Assembly: GCA_030268105.1 (NCBI GenBank)
Contig: BSDZ01000119.1
Span: 124,001-188,000, forward strand
Reading direction: 5' to 3'
DNA from: Volvox africanus
Lineage: Eukaryota; Chlorophyta; Chlorophyceae; Chlamydomonadales; Volvocaceae
Length of the DNA stretch: 64,000 nt
Positions within the stretch are counted from its first letter, which is position 1; the number at the start of each line of letters is the position of its first letter. Shown here piece by piece: positions 33,307 to 47,927 of this stretch. Both the position numbers and the translations under genes were made by a program. The notes under the pieces were generated by a model, which worked only from the letters and a program-made list of their open reading frames with translations, did not search any database and was not told the DNA's origin.

Positions 33307-36300
33307 CTGCAGATATATTCCCCCTGTCATGCATCGACACCAATATGTCGCCCAATAAGCCACGTCCGCAGCAACTGCTAAAATACATCGGCCTTCTGCA
33401 ATATGGATGGTTGGCCCAGCGTGTGTTTTGTTTCATTTATCTGGTGGCCATTTGATGATGGTCGATTGGGTAACGATTGAGACCCTCGACATTATTAGAG
33501 CCCCGGGTGAGAATGAGACTCGTACGACTAAGACAGCCTCATCCGCCAATGTAGGATAATTTAAACTAGTGCCGTACCTAACTAGCCAGAGCTATAGCTG
33601 AGCAGCATCTCAGCCACATTGCCGTACGTTTCCGACATCATGATCGTTGTGGACCACAACACATCGTGATCGTGGCCAGACATGTCAACCAGATATTTGC
33701 GTCATCCTGCGTTCTTGCTTCGTACTGCGTATTGTATCTTCCCGATCTTGTTCGTTGTTTCCTAGACAGGATGGTGGGGCGTGTTTTCGTTCAGAGGTAC
33801 AACTTGTGGCCTGAGCAGTGAACAATAAATGGATGCCGTATAGAAGGCATATCTGTGTTGGGTCTTTGGTGCCCACTTCACTGGGCCATGCCGCATAGGG
33901 CATGGCACCGGTTAGCAGGGAGGTGATGGATGTCGTTTTCGTATGACAGCAACGGGACAGTGCGTCACCCTTGTACCTAGGATGCATATCTGCCCTGCCT
34001 TTGCCTGGACCGTCTTCATGTTCAATATTGCTCAAGTATCTTGACACCGCCAGCATTCATCTTTTCTTGTCTTCCTTTTAGCGGCACTTTATGGCGTGTG
34101 TGCGGTGGTGTGGTGACGGAGGTGGCGGTCTTAAGAGAAGGGGATGCGGTGGATATATAGTGATAGGAAATTGTGGGACCCCAGACTGGTTGGCAATGAT
34201 GGCGGTGACACAGGCAGCGGAGAGGAAGCCCCGGTGACGGTGGTGGTGGGGAGAAAAGGCGTGCAGAGGTTTGCGGCTGCAGAGATGGATGATGGACAGT
34301 GCACGTGCGGATGACGGCTGGAAGGATTGGAGGGATTGGAAGGATTGGTCAGGTGGCATTAGCGGGGCTCAACAATGTGCAGGACAGCACTCGAAGCTGG
34401 AGGTAGAGGTGGCGTGGCTTTGAGGACGGAGGTGAGCGCGGAGGGGGAGGTAGATGACATGTTCACGACAGCAGGCAGGGGGCAATCTAGGGGCGGTTCA
34501 TCGGTGCATCAATGCAATCGCTGCATGAACGTCATAAAGCAGACTAGAATTGCATGGTTTGATTGTTCTCGTACGCCTCAGAGCTGATCTTATCTTTCGC
34601 ATGCCTGAATGCGCCGCATCTTCCAAATGAGCCGTGTTTGAGACATGCCGTTACAGGTATCGGTATTTATAACTCCTCCAACGAACAAATGCCCGCATCC
34701 AGAGAACGTAAGAAAGTAGGTACAGTGTGGCTCATGTAACATCTTTTGACACACTCAGGGTGTCCAGCAGTCCGTACGGAATGTTATATCACACTGTACA
34801 TTCTCTGCACTTTCCTCAACGCCCAATCACATGGTCGAGGTTACCAACCGGCAATAATACTAGTTTCAGATGTCATTACATCAGGTGTTATTTTTTGGAA
34901 ATAGCGGGTCCCACCATCAGGGTCCGTCCAAGATGGGAAAAAGATGATCGTATGGAAATTAGCACCGAGACGTGGAGGGCGCACGTTCGGGGTGTCCACG
35001 CCATCTATATCCGTCCCCCCTTGAAAGGCCAACCCTGGCTGCCGGCACCCGGCAGCCAACGCATCTGCTATGTTCAGCGTCAAGCCTCAGTGAACCCAAC
35101 CGCTTCAAACTGCTGCCGTACACCTATATGTGGATCGGTCTCCTTGACGTACAGGACACCTCTGCCAGCACGGCCTTCTGCGAGCCTCGGCTGCCAACTG
35201 CACCCGCGGGCATCATCACCGACGCATTGGAGTTTGGGGTGGGATGGGGTAGGCCGGGGCTTTGGAACACTGGCGCCCAGGCCAGGATAAGTAGGGGTGG
35301 GGTTCGAAGTGCGCGCGCGCGTGTGTGTGTATGAACGTACAAAGAAGCCAGACAGGACATCGACTGTATGAAGCGCACAAACCCTGTCATGAGTCCCCCC
35401 CGTCCCGGGCAAGCCCTCGGCGCAAACAAAGATAACGATCAACATTTTATGAATTCCAAAGTGCAGTGCAGTGCCGTTATGAGACGGCAGCGAAACGTGA
35501 ATACCTGACCCAGTCGGGCATAGGCGAGATCCATGAATGATGGAAGGCAGAAGAAAGCATGAATTCGTATGAACGCGCTAAGTGAGCACACAATCCACGA
35601 GTAATATGGCTCGCCGATAGGGTCATCATAGGTTCCAAGCGTATACACCGCGACGAAACACATTATCCTGGGCGGCACGCGTCATGTTCATTTGGAACGC
35701 GTATGGATCAGCATTGGGTGACCAGCTGTGAGAAAAGGATGACCAACACGGACCAGCCAACATTGACAGTTTTGATACCTTCACACCCCAAATTAAGTTC
35801 AAGCTTAAAGTCCGTGAAATTGTTTCTCTGATGGCGCACGACCGGTCTCTGGGATAATGCAAAGGTCATCGACGCCGTGTGAAATTTTGGGATTCTCTTT
35901 CCAGCCTCCCATTCCGCATGCAAAGTTGAGAATTTAGTTGACAGATTGCAACTCAGCGTAGTTGGGTTACGCCATTCCCGTTGCTCCTGACCTCCTGCGA
36001 GCTGCCATTTATTCGTTTAAGCGGTGCAGTTCCACACCGACAAATTCAGATGTTCGCAAACCTGCATGCTGAGGCATTTTGAGCACAATCCTGCCTTAAG
36101 AATGCCATTGAGGTTGCTTCATCATTGTCTCAATTTGGGTACTTCAAAGAGACGCAGGCGTACGATACTTGAGGAGTTCGACCGAAGTGCATTATCAGCA
36201 CTTTTAGCAGCAAATTGCACACACGTTGTGTTTCTCAATTTCCTGGATCAATGCATAACGGTGTTTACACACAAATCACAAACGAGCTTTCCTACATCCG

Positions 36301-36405
36301 CCGTTGAGGCTTGGAACTTTGACAGCTCTAGCCTGGACGCACCAAACGCAACACTTGAGTCTTCTTTAGGATAGGAACAGTAATTATAGCATCCAGAACT
36401 CCAAA
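33307..36405 (+). other. Spacer 6: 3099 bp between copies 6 and 7
   Basis: Content is as in spacer 1 with positions shifted by 31187. This spacer separates the long-repeat class (copies 5, 6) from the short class (copies 7 to 10). Confidence 0.9.
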
Positions 36406-39067
36406 ATGCAGCATAACTCCAACCCAACGAAGGTCACGAGGACACAGAGGTTTGTGCCTGCGGCACACGTCACATGCCCTCAACCTGCGGGGCCTTTCTG
36501 GACCCCAGAAACAACTGGCGATCGTGCGGCGAGCCGTTCATGGCCTCAGTCGACTGAGGTCGTACCGGCAAATTTGCTGGCAAACAAGATGTCCTTCACG
36601 AACGTGAAGACGTGGGTTATCCGTGCACGTGAGGATAACTGCAGTAGGGATAAGGTTACGACAAACAATCACATGAGTGTCAGCAGCGGCGGAGGAAACT
36701 TCGGACTTGATCTCGGTGCCACGCCGTTGCGTGACGGCTTCCGGCAAGTGGTGGATGACACCAAGGAGAAGCTTATGACAGTGCGCAAGGTGTGTGATGG
36801 TATATGTGCGTATACATGGTGTGCTCTGTTTTAGGGCTGACCTTGGAACGACTGAGACTCACACTTTGTTTCTGTTCCCTGCACCTGCGTTCTCTCGCAC
36901 AGGTTACTGCTCAAGCATTCTCAAAGGAAGGATGGTTTCGATCATGGAATTTTCTGAAGCTCCAGGCTCAAGACAAGGAGCAGGTGCACCTACCAGCGTC
37001 CGCGCAGTTGCTGCAGCCCTCTTCGGCACTGGCCAACCGCAAGGAGTGCTCCACAGCGACGGCGGTAGTGGTGAGTTCTGGTTGTCGTTGGTAGATATGC
37101 AGCAGCTTCTTTTGGCTACAACTGACTTAGGCTACAACCCACAGTCGCGGTGTATATATGGCGAACGATATTCGTGGTTTATAAGGTTATAAAGGCTCGC
37201 GGCAGCCCAAACCCCTATGTTAGCCGTGGGCGACAATGACACCTGCACACTGACTTGATGAGCCTGACTTTGTCTGCATGTTGAAGATCGATCGTGTATG
37301 CATCCTTTCTGTACATCATGCTTTGCATGTTATCCCATCCGACGATTGCAGCTGGTGGACTGTGCTCAAGAGTCAGCGGACGAGCATGGAGAAGTACAGC
37401 AGCGTGAGGCTGCTGCAGCTGAGCTGCGGGCGACTGTGGTGGAATTGGAGAAGCGACATGAGGCCGCTGAGGCTGCCGCGGCTGAGCTGCGGGCGGCAGT
37501 AGGAGAGGAGAAGAAGAGGCGTGAGGCCGCTGAAGCTGCCGCGGCTGAGCTGCGGGCGGCAGTAGGAGAGGAGGAGAAGAGGCGTGAGACCGCTGAGGCT
37601 GCCGCGGCTGAGCTGCGGGCGGCAGTAGGAGAGGAGGAGAAGCGACGTGAGGCCGCTGAGGCTGCCGCAGCTGAGCTGCGGGCGGCAGTAGGAGAGGAGG
37701 AGAAGAGGCGTGAGGCCGCTGAGGCTGCCGCGGCTGAGCTGCGGGCGGCAGTAGGAGAGGAGGAGAAGCGACGTGAGGCCGCTGAAGCTGCCGCGGCTGA
37801 GCTGCGGGCGGCAGTAGGAGAGGAGGAGAAGAGGCGTGAGGCCGCTGAGGCTGCCGCAGCTGAGCTGCGGGCGGCGGTAGGAGAGGAGGAGAAGAGGCGT
37901 GAGACCGCTGAGGCTGCCGCAGCTGAGCTGCGGGCGGCGGTAGGAGAGGAGGAGAAGAGGCGTGAGACCGCTGAGGCTGGTGCAGCTGAGCTGCGGGCGG
38001 CCGTGATGGAGGGGGAGAAGCGACGTGAGGCCGCTGAGGCGACCATAGTTCAGCTTCGAGCTATGGTGGTGAAGATGGAAGAGCAGGTACGGCAGGGGTC
38101 AGATTGCAAACGCCACCTATGTATCACCTCTGCCGTTCATCGTTTGACTTTAGATTATTTAAATCGCATGTGTAGAGGCAAGGCTCAGGTTGCCAAAGAA
38201 CCGTGCACTCTGGAGATAGGGTGTTCCTGTGTGCTTTAGTTGTGTCATATGTCATGTTCCCTGACTGACAGATATCTTGTGGCCGCTTCCGCCCGGCCTT
38301 TGCCATCATTTGCTCTCTCGTTTTCTTCACTCTACCCCGCGCATATTGACCCTTCTCCCATGACTACACGCCCTTGCAGGTGCGCTGCAGCAACGAGCAG
38401 ATTACGAAGTGTAACTCCCTTCAGGAAAGGTTTGCTAACGTCCAGAAGTCGATGAAACTGTACCGCTTCCAGTCACGAAGGCTGAAGCGGTTGTTGAAAG
38501 AGGTGAGGATGGTGCGGCCCAGTGGGGCAGAGGGCAGAGGCGCAATGCTGCATGGTGCCTGCGTGGCTGTCTGTTTGCATACTGGGGATTTTGGTGAGCC
38601 ATGGGGGGGGAGCATGTGTATCCGAATCCGTTGTTATTATTTACGAGCTCCCCTCCCTTTCCCTCACAAACACGCACATGCAGGCACACGGCCAGGCGCT
38701 GGACGCTGCCGACGACTACATCTTCCTCAATGACGAGGATGACGTGCACATGGCGGAGCGGATGATAAGGTTTGAGGAGCCCGTGCAGGCCGAGAGTGTT
38801 TCAGCAGCCTTGGAGCCGCCTGCGATTGCCCCGGCAGCAATACAGCCCACCACTCCCACGAAGCTAGAGGAGCGGCTGCACTATAGCTATAAGTCCAGGG
38901 GCAGCAAGTCGACGGCGATTTCTGCTCCCTGCAGTTGGGGGATTCGGGACACGTTTGTGGAGGTGTTTGGGTCGCGGATATGTGGCCAGGCGTCTATCGC
39001 AGCCCCGTCTAAGTCTGTTTTTGTGAAGCTTCTAGAGGCTGCCGCGGGGCAGCCAAGTTACCGCTGA
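36406..39067 (+). CDS. Coiled-coil-like repeat protein gene, copy 7 (597 aa, 9 repeats)
   Basis: Exons are 36406-36789, 36903-37070, 37352-38086, 38380-38502 and 38684-39067. The repeat domain is half the size of that in copy 2. Aligned to it, repeats 1 to 6 and the last three are kept and about nine in the middle are gone. The first repeat has Lys for Glu (GEEKKRR, near 37510). Exon 5 has the undeleted Pro-Ser form. Intron 3 has C where other copies have T (TGTTCCCTG, near 38260). This is the first of four consecutive 5761-bp units. Confidence 0.78.
37460..38026 (+). repeat. 63-bp coding minisatellite, copy 7 (9 units)
   Basis: The stretch is 567 bp. The first unit has AAG for GAG (GEEKKRR). 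Units 1 to 6 then follow the order of copy 2, and the array passes directly to the 3' class of units. Confidence 0.95.
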
Positions 39068-42000
39068 CTGCAGATATATTCCCCCTGTCATGCATCGACA
39101 CCAATATGTCGCCCAATAAGCCACGTCCGCAGCAACTGCTAAAATACATCGGCCTTCTGCAATATGGATGGTTGGCCCAGCGTGTGTTTTGTTTCATTTA
39201 TCTGGTGGCCATTTGATGATGGTCGATTGGGTAACGATTGAGACCCTCGACATTATTAGAGCCCCGGGTGAGAATGAGACTCGTACGACTAAGACAGCCT
39301 CATCCGCCAATGTAGGATAATTTAAACTAGTGCCGTACCTAACTAGCCAGAGCTATAGCTGAGCAGCATCTCAGCCACATTGCCGTACGTTTCCGACATC
39401 ATGATCGTTGTGGACCACAACACATCGTGATCGTGGCCAGACATGTCAACCAGATATTTGCGTCATCCTGCGTTCTTGCTTCGTACTGCGTATTGTATCT
39501 TCCCGATCTTGTTCGTTGTTTCCTAGACAGGATGGTGGGGCGTGTTTTCGTTCAGAGGTACAACTTGTGGCCTGAGCAGTGAACAATAAATGGATGCCGT
39601 ATAGAAGGCATATCTGTGTTGGGTCTTTGGTGCCCACTTCACTGGGCCATGCCGCATAGGGCATGGCACCGGTTAGCAGGGAGGTGATGGATGTCGTTTT
39701 CGTATGACAGCAACGGGACAGTGCGTCACCCTTGTACCTAGGATGCATATCTGCCCTGCCTTTGCCTGGACCGTCTTCATGTTCAATATTGCTCAAGTAT
39801 CTTGACACCGCCAGCATTCATCTTTTCTTGTCTTCCTTTTAGCGGCACTTTATGGCGTGTGTGCGGTGGTGTGGTGACGGAGGTGGCGGTCTTAAGAGAA
39901 GGGGATGCGGTGGATATATAGTGATAGGAAATTGTGGGACCCCAGACTGGTTGGCAATGATGGCGGTGACACAGGCAGCGGAGAGGAAGCCCCGGTGACG
40001 GTGGTGGTGGGGAGAAAAGGCGTGCAGAGGTTTGCGGCTGCAGAGATGGATGATGGACAGTGCACGTGCGGATGACGGCTGGAAGGATTGGAGGGATTGG
40101 AAGGATTGGTCAGGTGGCATTAGCGGGGCTCAACAATGTGCAGGACAGCACTCGAAGCTGGAGGTAGAGGTGGCGTGGCTTTGAGGACGGAGGTGAGCGC
40201 GGAGGGGGAGGTAGATGACATGTTCACGACAGCAGGCAGGGGGCAATCTAGGGGCGGTTCATCGGTGCATCAATGCAATCGCTGCATGAACGTCATAAAG
40301 CAGACTAGAATTGCATGGTTTGATTGTTCTCGTACGCCTCAGAGCTGATCTTATCTTTCGCATGCCTGAATGCGCCGCATCTTCCAAATGAGCCGTGTTT
40401 GAGACATGCCGTTACAGGTATCGGTATTTATAACTCCTCCAACGAACAAATGCCCGCATCCAGAGAACGTAAGAAAGTAGGTACAGTGTGGCTCATGTAA
40501 CATCTTTTGACACACTCAGGGTGTCCAGCAGTCCGTACGGAATGTTATATCACACTGTACATTCTCTGCACTTTCCTCAACGCCCAATCACATGGTCGAG
40601 GTTACCAACCGGCAATAATACTAGTTTCAGATGTCATTACATCAGGTGTTATTTTTTGGAAATAGCGGGTCCCACCATCAGGGTCCGTCCAAGATGGGAA
40701 AAAGATGATCGTATGGAAATTAGCACCGAGACGTGGAGGGCGCACGTTCGGGGTGTCCACGCCATCTATATCCGTCCCCCCTTGAAAGGCCAACCCTGGC
40801 TGCCGGCACCCGGCAGCCAACGCATCTGCTATGTTCAGCGTCAAGCCTCAGTGAACCCAACCGCTTCAAACTGCTGCCGTACACCTATATGTGGATCGGT
40901 CTCCTTGACGTACAGGACACCTCTGCCAGCACGGCCTTCTGCGAGCCTCGGCTGCCAACTGCACCCGCGGGCATCATCACCGACGCATTGGAGTTTGGGG
41001 TGGGATGGGGTAGGCCGGGGCTTTGGAACACTGGCGCCCAGGCCAGGATAAGTAGGGGTGGGGTTCGAAGTGCGCGCGCGCGTGTGTGTGTATGAACGTA
41101 CAAAGAAGCCAGACAGGACATCGACTGTATGAAGCGCACAAACCCTGTCATGAGTCCCCCCCGTCCCGGGCAAGCCCTCGGCGCAAACAAAGATAACGAT
41201 CAACATTTTATGAATTCCAAAGTGCAGTGCAGTGCCGTTATGAGACGGCAGCGAAACGTGAATACCTGACCCAGTCGGGCATAGGCGAGATCCATGAATG
41301 ATGGAAGGCAGAAGAAAGCATGAATTCGTATGAACGCGCTAAGTGAGCACACAATCCACGAGTAATATGGCTCGCCGATAGGGTCATCATAGGTTCCAAG
41401 CGTATACACCGCGACGAAACACATTATCCTGGGCGGCACGCGTCATGTTCATTTGGAACGCGTATGGATCAGCATTGGGTGACCAGCTGTGAGAAAAGGA
41501 TGACCAACACGGACCAGCCAACATTGACAGTTTTGATACCTTCACACCCCAAATTAAGTTCAAGCTTAAAGTCCGTGAAATTGTTTCTCTGATGGCGCAC
41601 GACCGGTCTCTGGGATAATGCAAAGGTCATCGACGCCGTGTGAAATTTTGGGATTCTCTTTCCAGCCTCCCATTCCGCATGCAAAGTTGAGAATTTAGTT
41701 GACAGATTGCAACTCAGCGTAGTTGGGTTACGCCATTCCCGTTGCTCCTGACCTCCTGCGAGCTGCCATTTATTCGTTTAAGCGGTGCAGTTCCACACCG
41801 ACAAATTCAGATGTTCGCAAACCTGCATGCTGAGGCATTTTGAGCACAATCCTGCCTTAAGAATGCCATTGAGGTTGCTTCATCATTGTCTCAATTTGGG
41901 TACTTCAAAGAGACGCAGGCGTACGATACTTGAGGAGTTCGACCGAAGTGCATTATCAGCACTTTTAGCAGCAAATTGCACACACGTTGTGTTTCTCAAT

Positions 42001-42166
42001 TTCCTGGATCAATGCATAACGGTGTTTACACACAAATCACAAACGAGCTTTCCTACATCCGCCGTTGAGGCTTGGAACTTTGACAGCTCTAGCCTGGACG
42101 CACCAAACGCAACACTTGAGTCTTCTTTAGGATAGGAACAGTAATTATAGCATCCAGAACTCCAAA
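39068..42166 (+). other. Spacer 7: 3099 bp between copies 7 and 8
   Basis: Content is as in spacer 1 with positions shifted by 36948. No gene is called. Confidence 0.9.
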
Positions 42167-44828
42167 ATGCAGCATAACTCCAACCCAACGAAGGTCACGA
42201 GGACACAGAGGTTTGTGCCTGCGGCACACGTCACATGCCCTCAACCTGCGGGGCCTTTCTGGACCCCAGAAACAACTGGCGATCGTGCGGCGAGCCGTTC
42301 ATGGCCTCAGTCGACTGAGGTCGTACCGGCAAATTTGCTGGCAAACAAGATGTCCTTCACGAACGTGAAGACGTGGGTTATCCGTGCACGTGAGGATAAC
42401 TGCAGTAGGGATAAGGTTACGACAAACAATCACATGAGTGTCAGCAGCGGCGGAGGAAACTTCGGACTTGATCTCGGTGCCACGCCGTTGCGTGACGGCT
42501 TCCGGCAAGTGGTGGATGACACCAAGGAGAAGCTTATGACAGTGCGCAAGGTGTGTGATGGTATATGTGCGTATACATGGTGTGCTCTGTTTTAGGGCTG
42601 ACCTTGGAACGACTGAGACTCACACTTTGTTTCTGTTCCCTGCACCTGCGTTCTCTCGCACAGGTTACTGCTCAAGCATTCTCAAAGGAAGGATGGTTTC
42701 GATCATGGAATTTTCTGAAGCTCCAGGCTCAAGACAAGGAGCAGGTGCACCTACCAGCGTCCGCGCAGTTGCTGCAGCCCTCTTCGGCACTGGCCAACCG
42801 CAAGGAGTGCTCCACAGCGACGGCGGTAGTGGTGAGTTCTGGTTGTCGTTGGTAGATATGCAGCAGCTTCTTTTGGCTACAACTGACTTAGGCTACAACC
42901 CACAGTCGCGGTGTATATATGGCGAACGATATTCGTGGTTTATAAGGTTATAAAGGCTCGCGGCAGCCCAAACCCCTATGTTAGCCGTGGGCGACAATGA
43001 CACCTGCACACTGACTTGATGAGCCTGACTTTGTCTGCATGTTGAAGATCGATCGTGTATGCATCCTTTCTGTACATCATGCTTTGCATGTTATCCCATC
43101 CGACGATTGCAGCTGGTGGACTGTGCTCAAGAGTCAGCGGACGAGCATGGAGAAGTACAGCAGCGTGAGGCTGCTGCAGCTGAGCTGCGGGCGACTGTGG
43201 TGGAATTGGAGAAGCGACATGAGGCCGCTGAGGCTGCCGCGGCTGAGCTGCGGGCGGCAGTAGGAGAGGAGAAGAAGAGGCGTGAGGCCGCTGAAGCTGC
43301 CGCGGCTGAGCTGCGGGCGGCAGTAGGAGAGGAGGAGAAGAGGCGTGAGACCGCTGAGGCTGCCGCGGCTGAGCTGCGGGCGGCAGTAGGAGAGGAGGAG
43401 AAGCGACGTGAGGCCGCTGAGGCTGCCGCAGCTGAGCTGCGGGCGGCAGTAGGAGAGGAGGAGAAGAGGCGTGAGGCCGCTGAGGCTGCCGCGGCTGAGC
43501 TGCGGGCGGCAGTAGGAGAGGAGGAGAAGCGACGTGAGGCCGCTGAAGCTGCCGCGGCTGAGCTGCGGGCGGCAGTAGGAGAGGAGGAGAAGAGGCGTGA
43601 GGCCGCTGAGGCTGCCGCAGCTGAGCTGCGGGCGGCGGTAGGAGAGGAGGAGAAGAGGCGTGAGACCGCTGAGGCTGCCGCAGCTGAGCTGCGGGCGGCG
43701 GTAGGAGAGGAGGAGAAGAGGCGTGAGACCGCTGAGGCTGGTGCAGCTGAGCTGCGGGCGGCCGTGATGGAGGGGGAGAAGCGACGTGAGGCCGCTGAGG
43801 CGACCATAGTTCAGCTTCGAGCTATGGTGGTGAAGATGGAAGAGCAGGTACGGCAGGGGTCAGATTGCAAACGCCACCTATGTATCACCTCTGCCGTTCA
43901 TCGTTTGACTTTAGATTATTTAAATCGCATGTGTAGAGGCAAGGCTCAGGTTGCCAAAGAACCGTGCACTCTGGAGATAGGGTGTTCCTGTGTGCTTTAG
44001 TTGTGTCATATGTCATGTTCCCTGACTGACAGATATCTTGTGGCCGCTTCCGCCCGGCCTTTGCCATCATTTGCTCTCTCGTTTTCTTCACTCTACCCCG
44101 CGCATATTGACCCTTCTCCCATGACTACACGCCCTTGCAGGTGCGCTGCAGCAACGAGCAGATTACGAAGTGTAACTCCCTTCAGGAAAGGTTTGCTAAC
44201 GTCCAGAAGTCGATGAAACTGTACCGCTTCCAGTCACGAAGGCTGAAGCGGTTGTTGAAAGAGGTGAGGATGGTGCGGCCCAGTGGGGCAGAGGGCAGAG
44301 GCGCAATGCTGCATGGTGCCTGCGTGGCTGTCTGTTTGCATACTGGGGATTTTGGTGAGCCATGGGGGGGGAGCATGTGTATCCGAATCCGTTGTTATTA
44401 TTTACGAGCTCCCCTCCCTTTCCCTCACAAACACGCACATGCAGGCACACGGCCAGGCGCTGGACGCTGCCGACGACTACATCTTCCTCAATGACGAGGA
44501 TGACGTGCACATGGCGGAGCGGATGATAAGGTTTGAGGAGCCCGTGCAGGCCGAGAGTGTTTCAGCAGCCTTGGAGCCGCCTGCGATTGCCCCGGCAGCA
44601 ATACAGCCCACCACTCCCACGAAGCTAGAGGAGCGGCTGCACTATAGCTATAAGTCCAGGGGCAGCAAGTCGACGGCGATTTCTGCTCCCTGCAGTTGGG
44701 GGATTCGGGACACGTTTGTGGAGGTGTTTGGGTCGCGGATATGTGGCCAGGCGTCTATCGCAGCCCCGTCTAAGTCTGTTTTTGTGAAGCTTCTAGAGGC
44801 TGCCGCGGGGCAGCCAAGTTACCGCTGA
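42167..44828 (+). CDS. Coiled-coil-like repeat protein gene, copy 8 (597 aa, 9 repeats)
   Basis: Exons are 42167-42550, 42664-42831, 43113-43847, 44141-44263 and 44445-44828. It carries the markers of copy 7: GEEKKRR in the first repeat, nine repeats, the C variant in intron 3 and G in intron 4. I noticed no difference from copy 7 in the coding region. It lies exactly 5761 bp from the copies on either side. Confidence 0.78.
43221..43787 (+). repeat. 63-bp coding minisatellite, copy 8 (9 units)
   Basis: Length and unit order are as in copy 7, including the Lys variant in the first unit. Confidence 0.95.
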
Positions 44829-47800
44829 CTGCAGATATATTCCCCCTGTCATGCATCGACACCAATATGTCGCCCAATAAGCCACGTCCGCAGCAACTGC
44901 TAAAATACATCGGCCTTCTGCAATATGGATGGTTGGCCCAGCGTGTGTTTTGTTTCATTTATCTGGTGGCCATTTGATGATGGTCGATTGGGTAACGATT
45001 GAGACCCTCGACATTATTAGAGCCCCGGGTGAGAATGAGACTCGTACGACTAAGACAGCCTCATCCGCCAATGTAGGATAATTTAAACTAGTGCCGTACC
45101 TAACTAGCCAGAGCTATAGCTGAGCAGCATCTCAGCCACATTGCCGTACGTTTCCGACATCATGATCGTTGTGGACCACAACACATCGTGATCGTGGCCA
45201 GACATGTCAACCAGATATTTGCGTCATCCTGCGTTCTTGCTTCGTACTGCGTATTGTATCTTCCCGATCTTGTTCGTTGTTTCCTAGACAGGATGGTGGG
45301 GCGTGTTTTCGTTCAGAGGTACAACTTGTGGCCTGAGCAGTGAACAATAAATGGATGCCGTATAGAAGGCATATCTGTGTTGGGTCTTTGGTGCCCACTT
45401 CACTGGGCCATGCCGCATAGGGCATGGCACCGGTTAGCAGGGAGGTGATGGATGTCGTTTTCGTATGACAGCAACGGGACAGTGCGTCACCCTTGTACCT
45501 AGGATGCATATCTGCCCTGCCTTTGCCTGGACCGTCTTCATGTTCAATATTGCTCAAGTATCTTGACACCGCCAGCATTCATCTTTTCTTGTCTTCCTTT
45601 TAGCGGCACTTTATGGCGTGTGTGCGGTGGTGTGGTGACGGAGGTGGCGGTCTTAAGAGAAGGGGATGCGGTGGATATATAGTGATAGGAAATTGTGGGA
45701 CCCCAGACTGGTTGGCAATGATGGCGGTGACACAGGCAGCGGAGAGGAAGCCCCGGTGACGGTGGTGGTGGGGAGAAAAGGCGTGCAGAGGTTTGCGGCT
45801 GCAGAGATGGATGATGGACAGTGCACGTGCGGATGACGGCTGGAAGGATTGGAGGGATTGGAAGGATTGGTCAGGTGGCATTAGCGGGGCTCAACAATGT
45901 GCAGGACAGCACTCGAAGCTGGAGGTAGAGGTGGCGTGGCTTTGAGGACGGAGGTGAGCGCGGAGGGGGAGGTAGATGACATGTTCACGACAGCAGGCAG
46001 GGGGCAATCTAGGGGCGGTTCATCGGTGCATCAATGCAATCGCTGCATGAACGTCATAAAGCAGACTAGAATTGCATGGTTTGATTGTTCTCGTACGCCT
46101 CAGAGCTGATCTTATCTTTCGCATGCCTGAATGCGCCGCATCTTCCAAATGAGCCGTGTTTGAGACATGCCGTTACAGGTATCGGTATTTATAACTCCTC
46201 CAACGAACAAATGCCCGCATCCAGAGAACGTAAGAAAGTAGGTACAGTGTGGCTCATGTAACATCTTTTGACACACTCAGGGTGTCCAGCAGTCCGTACG
46301 GAATGTTATATCACACTGTACATTCTCTGCACTTTCCTCAACGCCCAATCACATGGTCGAGGTTACCAACCGGCAATAATACTAGTTTCAGATGTCATTA
46401 CATCAGGTGTTATTTTTTGGAAATAGCGGGTCCCACCATCAGGGTCCGTCCAAGATGGGAAAAAGATGATCGTATGGAAATTAGCACCGAGACGTGGAGG
46501 GCGCACGTTCGGGGTGTCCACGCCATCTATATCCGTCCCCCCTTGAAAGGCCAACCCTGGCTGCCGGCACCCGGCAGCCAACGCATCTGCTATGTTCAGC
46601 GTCAAGCCTCAGTGAACCCAACCGCTTCAAACTGCTGCCGTACACCTATATGTGGATCGGTCTCCTTGACGTACAGGACACCTCTGCCAGCACGGCCTTC
46701 TGCGAGCCTCGGCTGCCAACTGCACCCGCGGGCATCATCACCGACGCATTGGAGTTTGGGGTGGGATGGGGTAGGCCGGGGCTTTGGAACACTGGCGCCC
46801 AGGCCAGGATAAGTAGGGGTGGGGTTCGAAGTGCGCGCGCGCGTGTGTGTGTATGAACGTACAAAGAAGCCAGACAGGACATCGACTGTATGAAGCGCAC
46901 AAACCCTGTCATGAGTCCCCCCCGTCCCGGGCAAGCCCTCGGCGCAAACAAAGATAACGATCAACATTTTATGAATTCCAAAGTGCAGTGCAGTGCCGTT
47001 ATGAGACGGCAGCGAAACGTGAATACCTGACCCAGTCGGGCATAGGCGAGATCCATGAATGATGGAAGGCAGAAGAAAGCATGAATTCGTATGAACGCGC
47101 TAAGTGAGCACACAATCCACGAGTAATATGGCTCGCCGATAGGGTCATCATAGGTTCCAAGCGTATACACCGCGACGAAACACATTATCCTGGGCGGCAC
47201 GCGTCATGTTCATTTGGAACGCGTATGGATCAGCATTGGGTGACCAGCTGTGAGAAAAGGATGACCAACACGGACCAGCCAACATTGACAGTTTTGATAC
47301 CTTCACACCCCAAATTAAGTTCAAGCTTAAAGTCCGTGAAATTGTTTCTCTGATGGCGCACGACCGGTCTCTGGGATAATGCAAAGGTCATCGACGCCGT
47401 GTGAAATTTTGGGATTCTCTTTCCAGCCTCCCATTCCGCATGCAAAGTTGAGAATTTAGTTGACAGATTGCAACTCAGCGTAGTTGGGTTACGCCATTCC
47501 CGTTGCTCCTGACCTCCTGCGAGCTGCCATTTATTCGTTTAAGCGGTGCAGTTCCACACCGACAAATTCAGATGTTCGCAAACCTGCATGCTGAGGCATT
47601 TTGAGCACAATCCTGCCTTAAGAATGCCATTGAGGTTGCTTCATCATTGTCTCAATTTGGGTACTTCAAAGAGACGCAGGCGTACGATACTTGAGGAGTT
47701 CGACCGAAGTGCATTATCAGCACTTTTAGCAGCAAATTGCACACACGTTGTGTTTCTCAATTTCCTGGATCAATGCATAACGGTGTTTACACACAAATCA

Positions 47801-47927
47801 CAAACGAGCTTTCCTACATCCGCCGTTGAGGCTTGGAACTTTGACAGCTCTAGCCTGGACGCACCAAACGCAACACTTGAGTCTTCTTTAGGATAGGAAC
47901 AGTAATTATAGCATCCAGAACTCCAAA
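44829..47927 (+). other. Spacer 8: 3099 bp between copies 8 and 9
   Basis: Content is as in spacer 1 with positions shifted by 42709. No gene is called. Confidence 0.9.
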
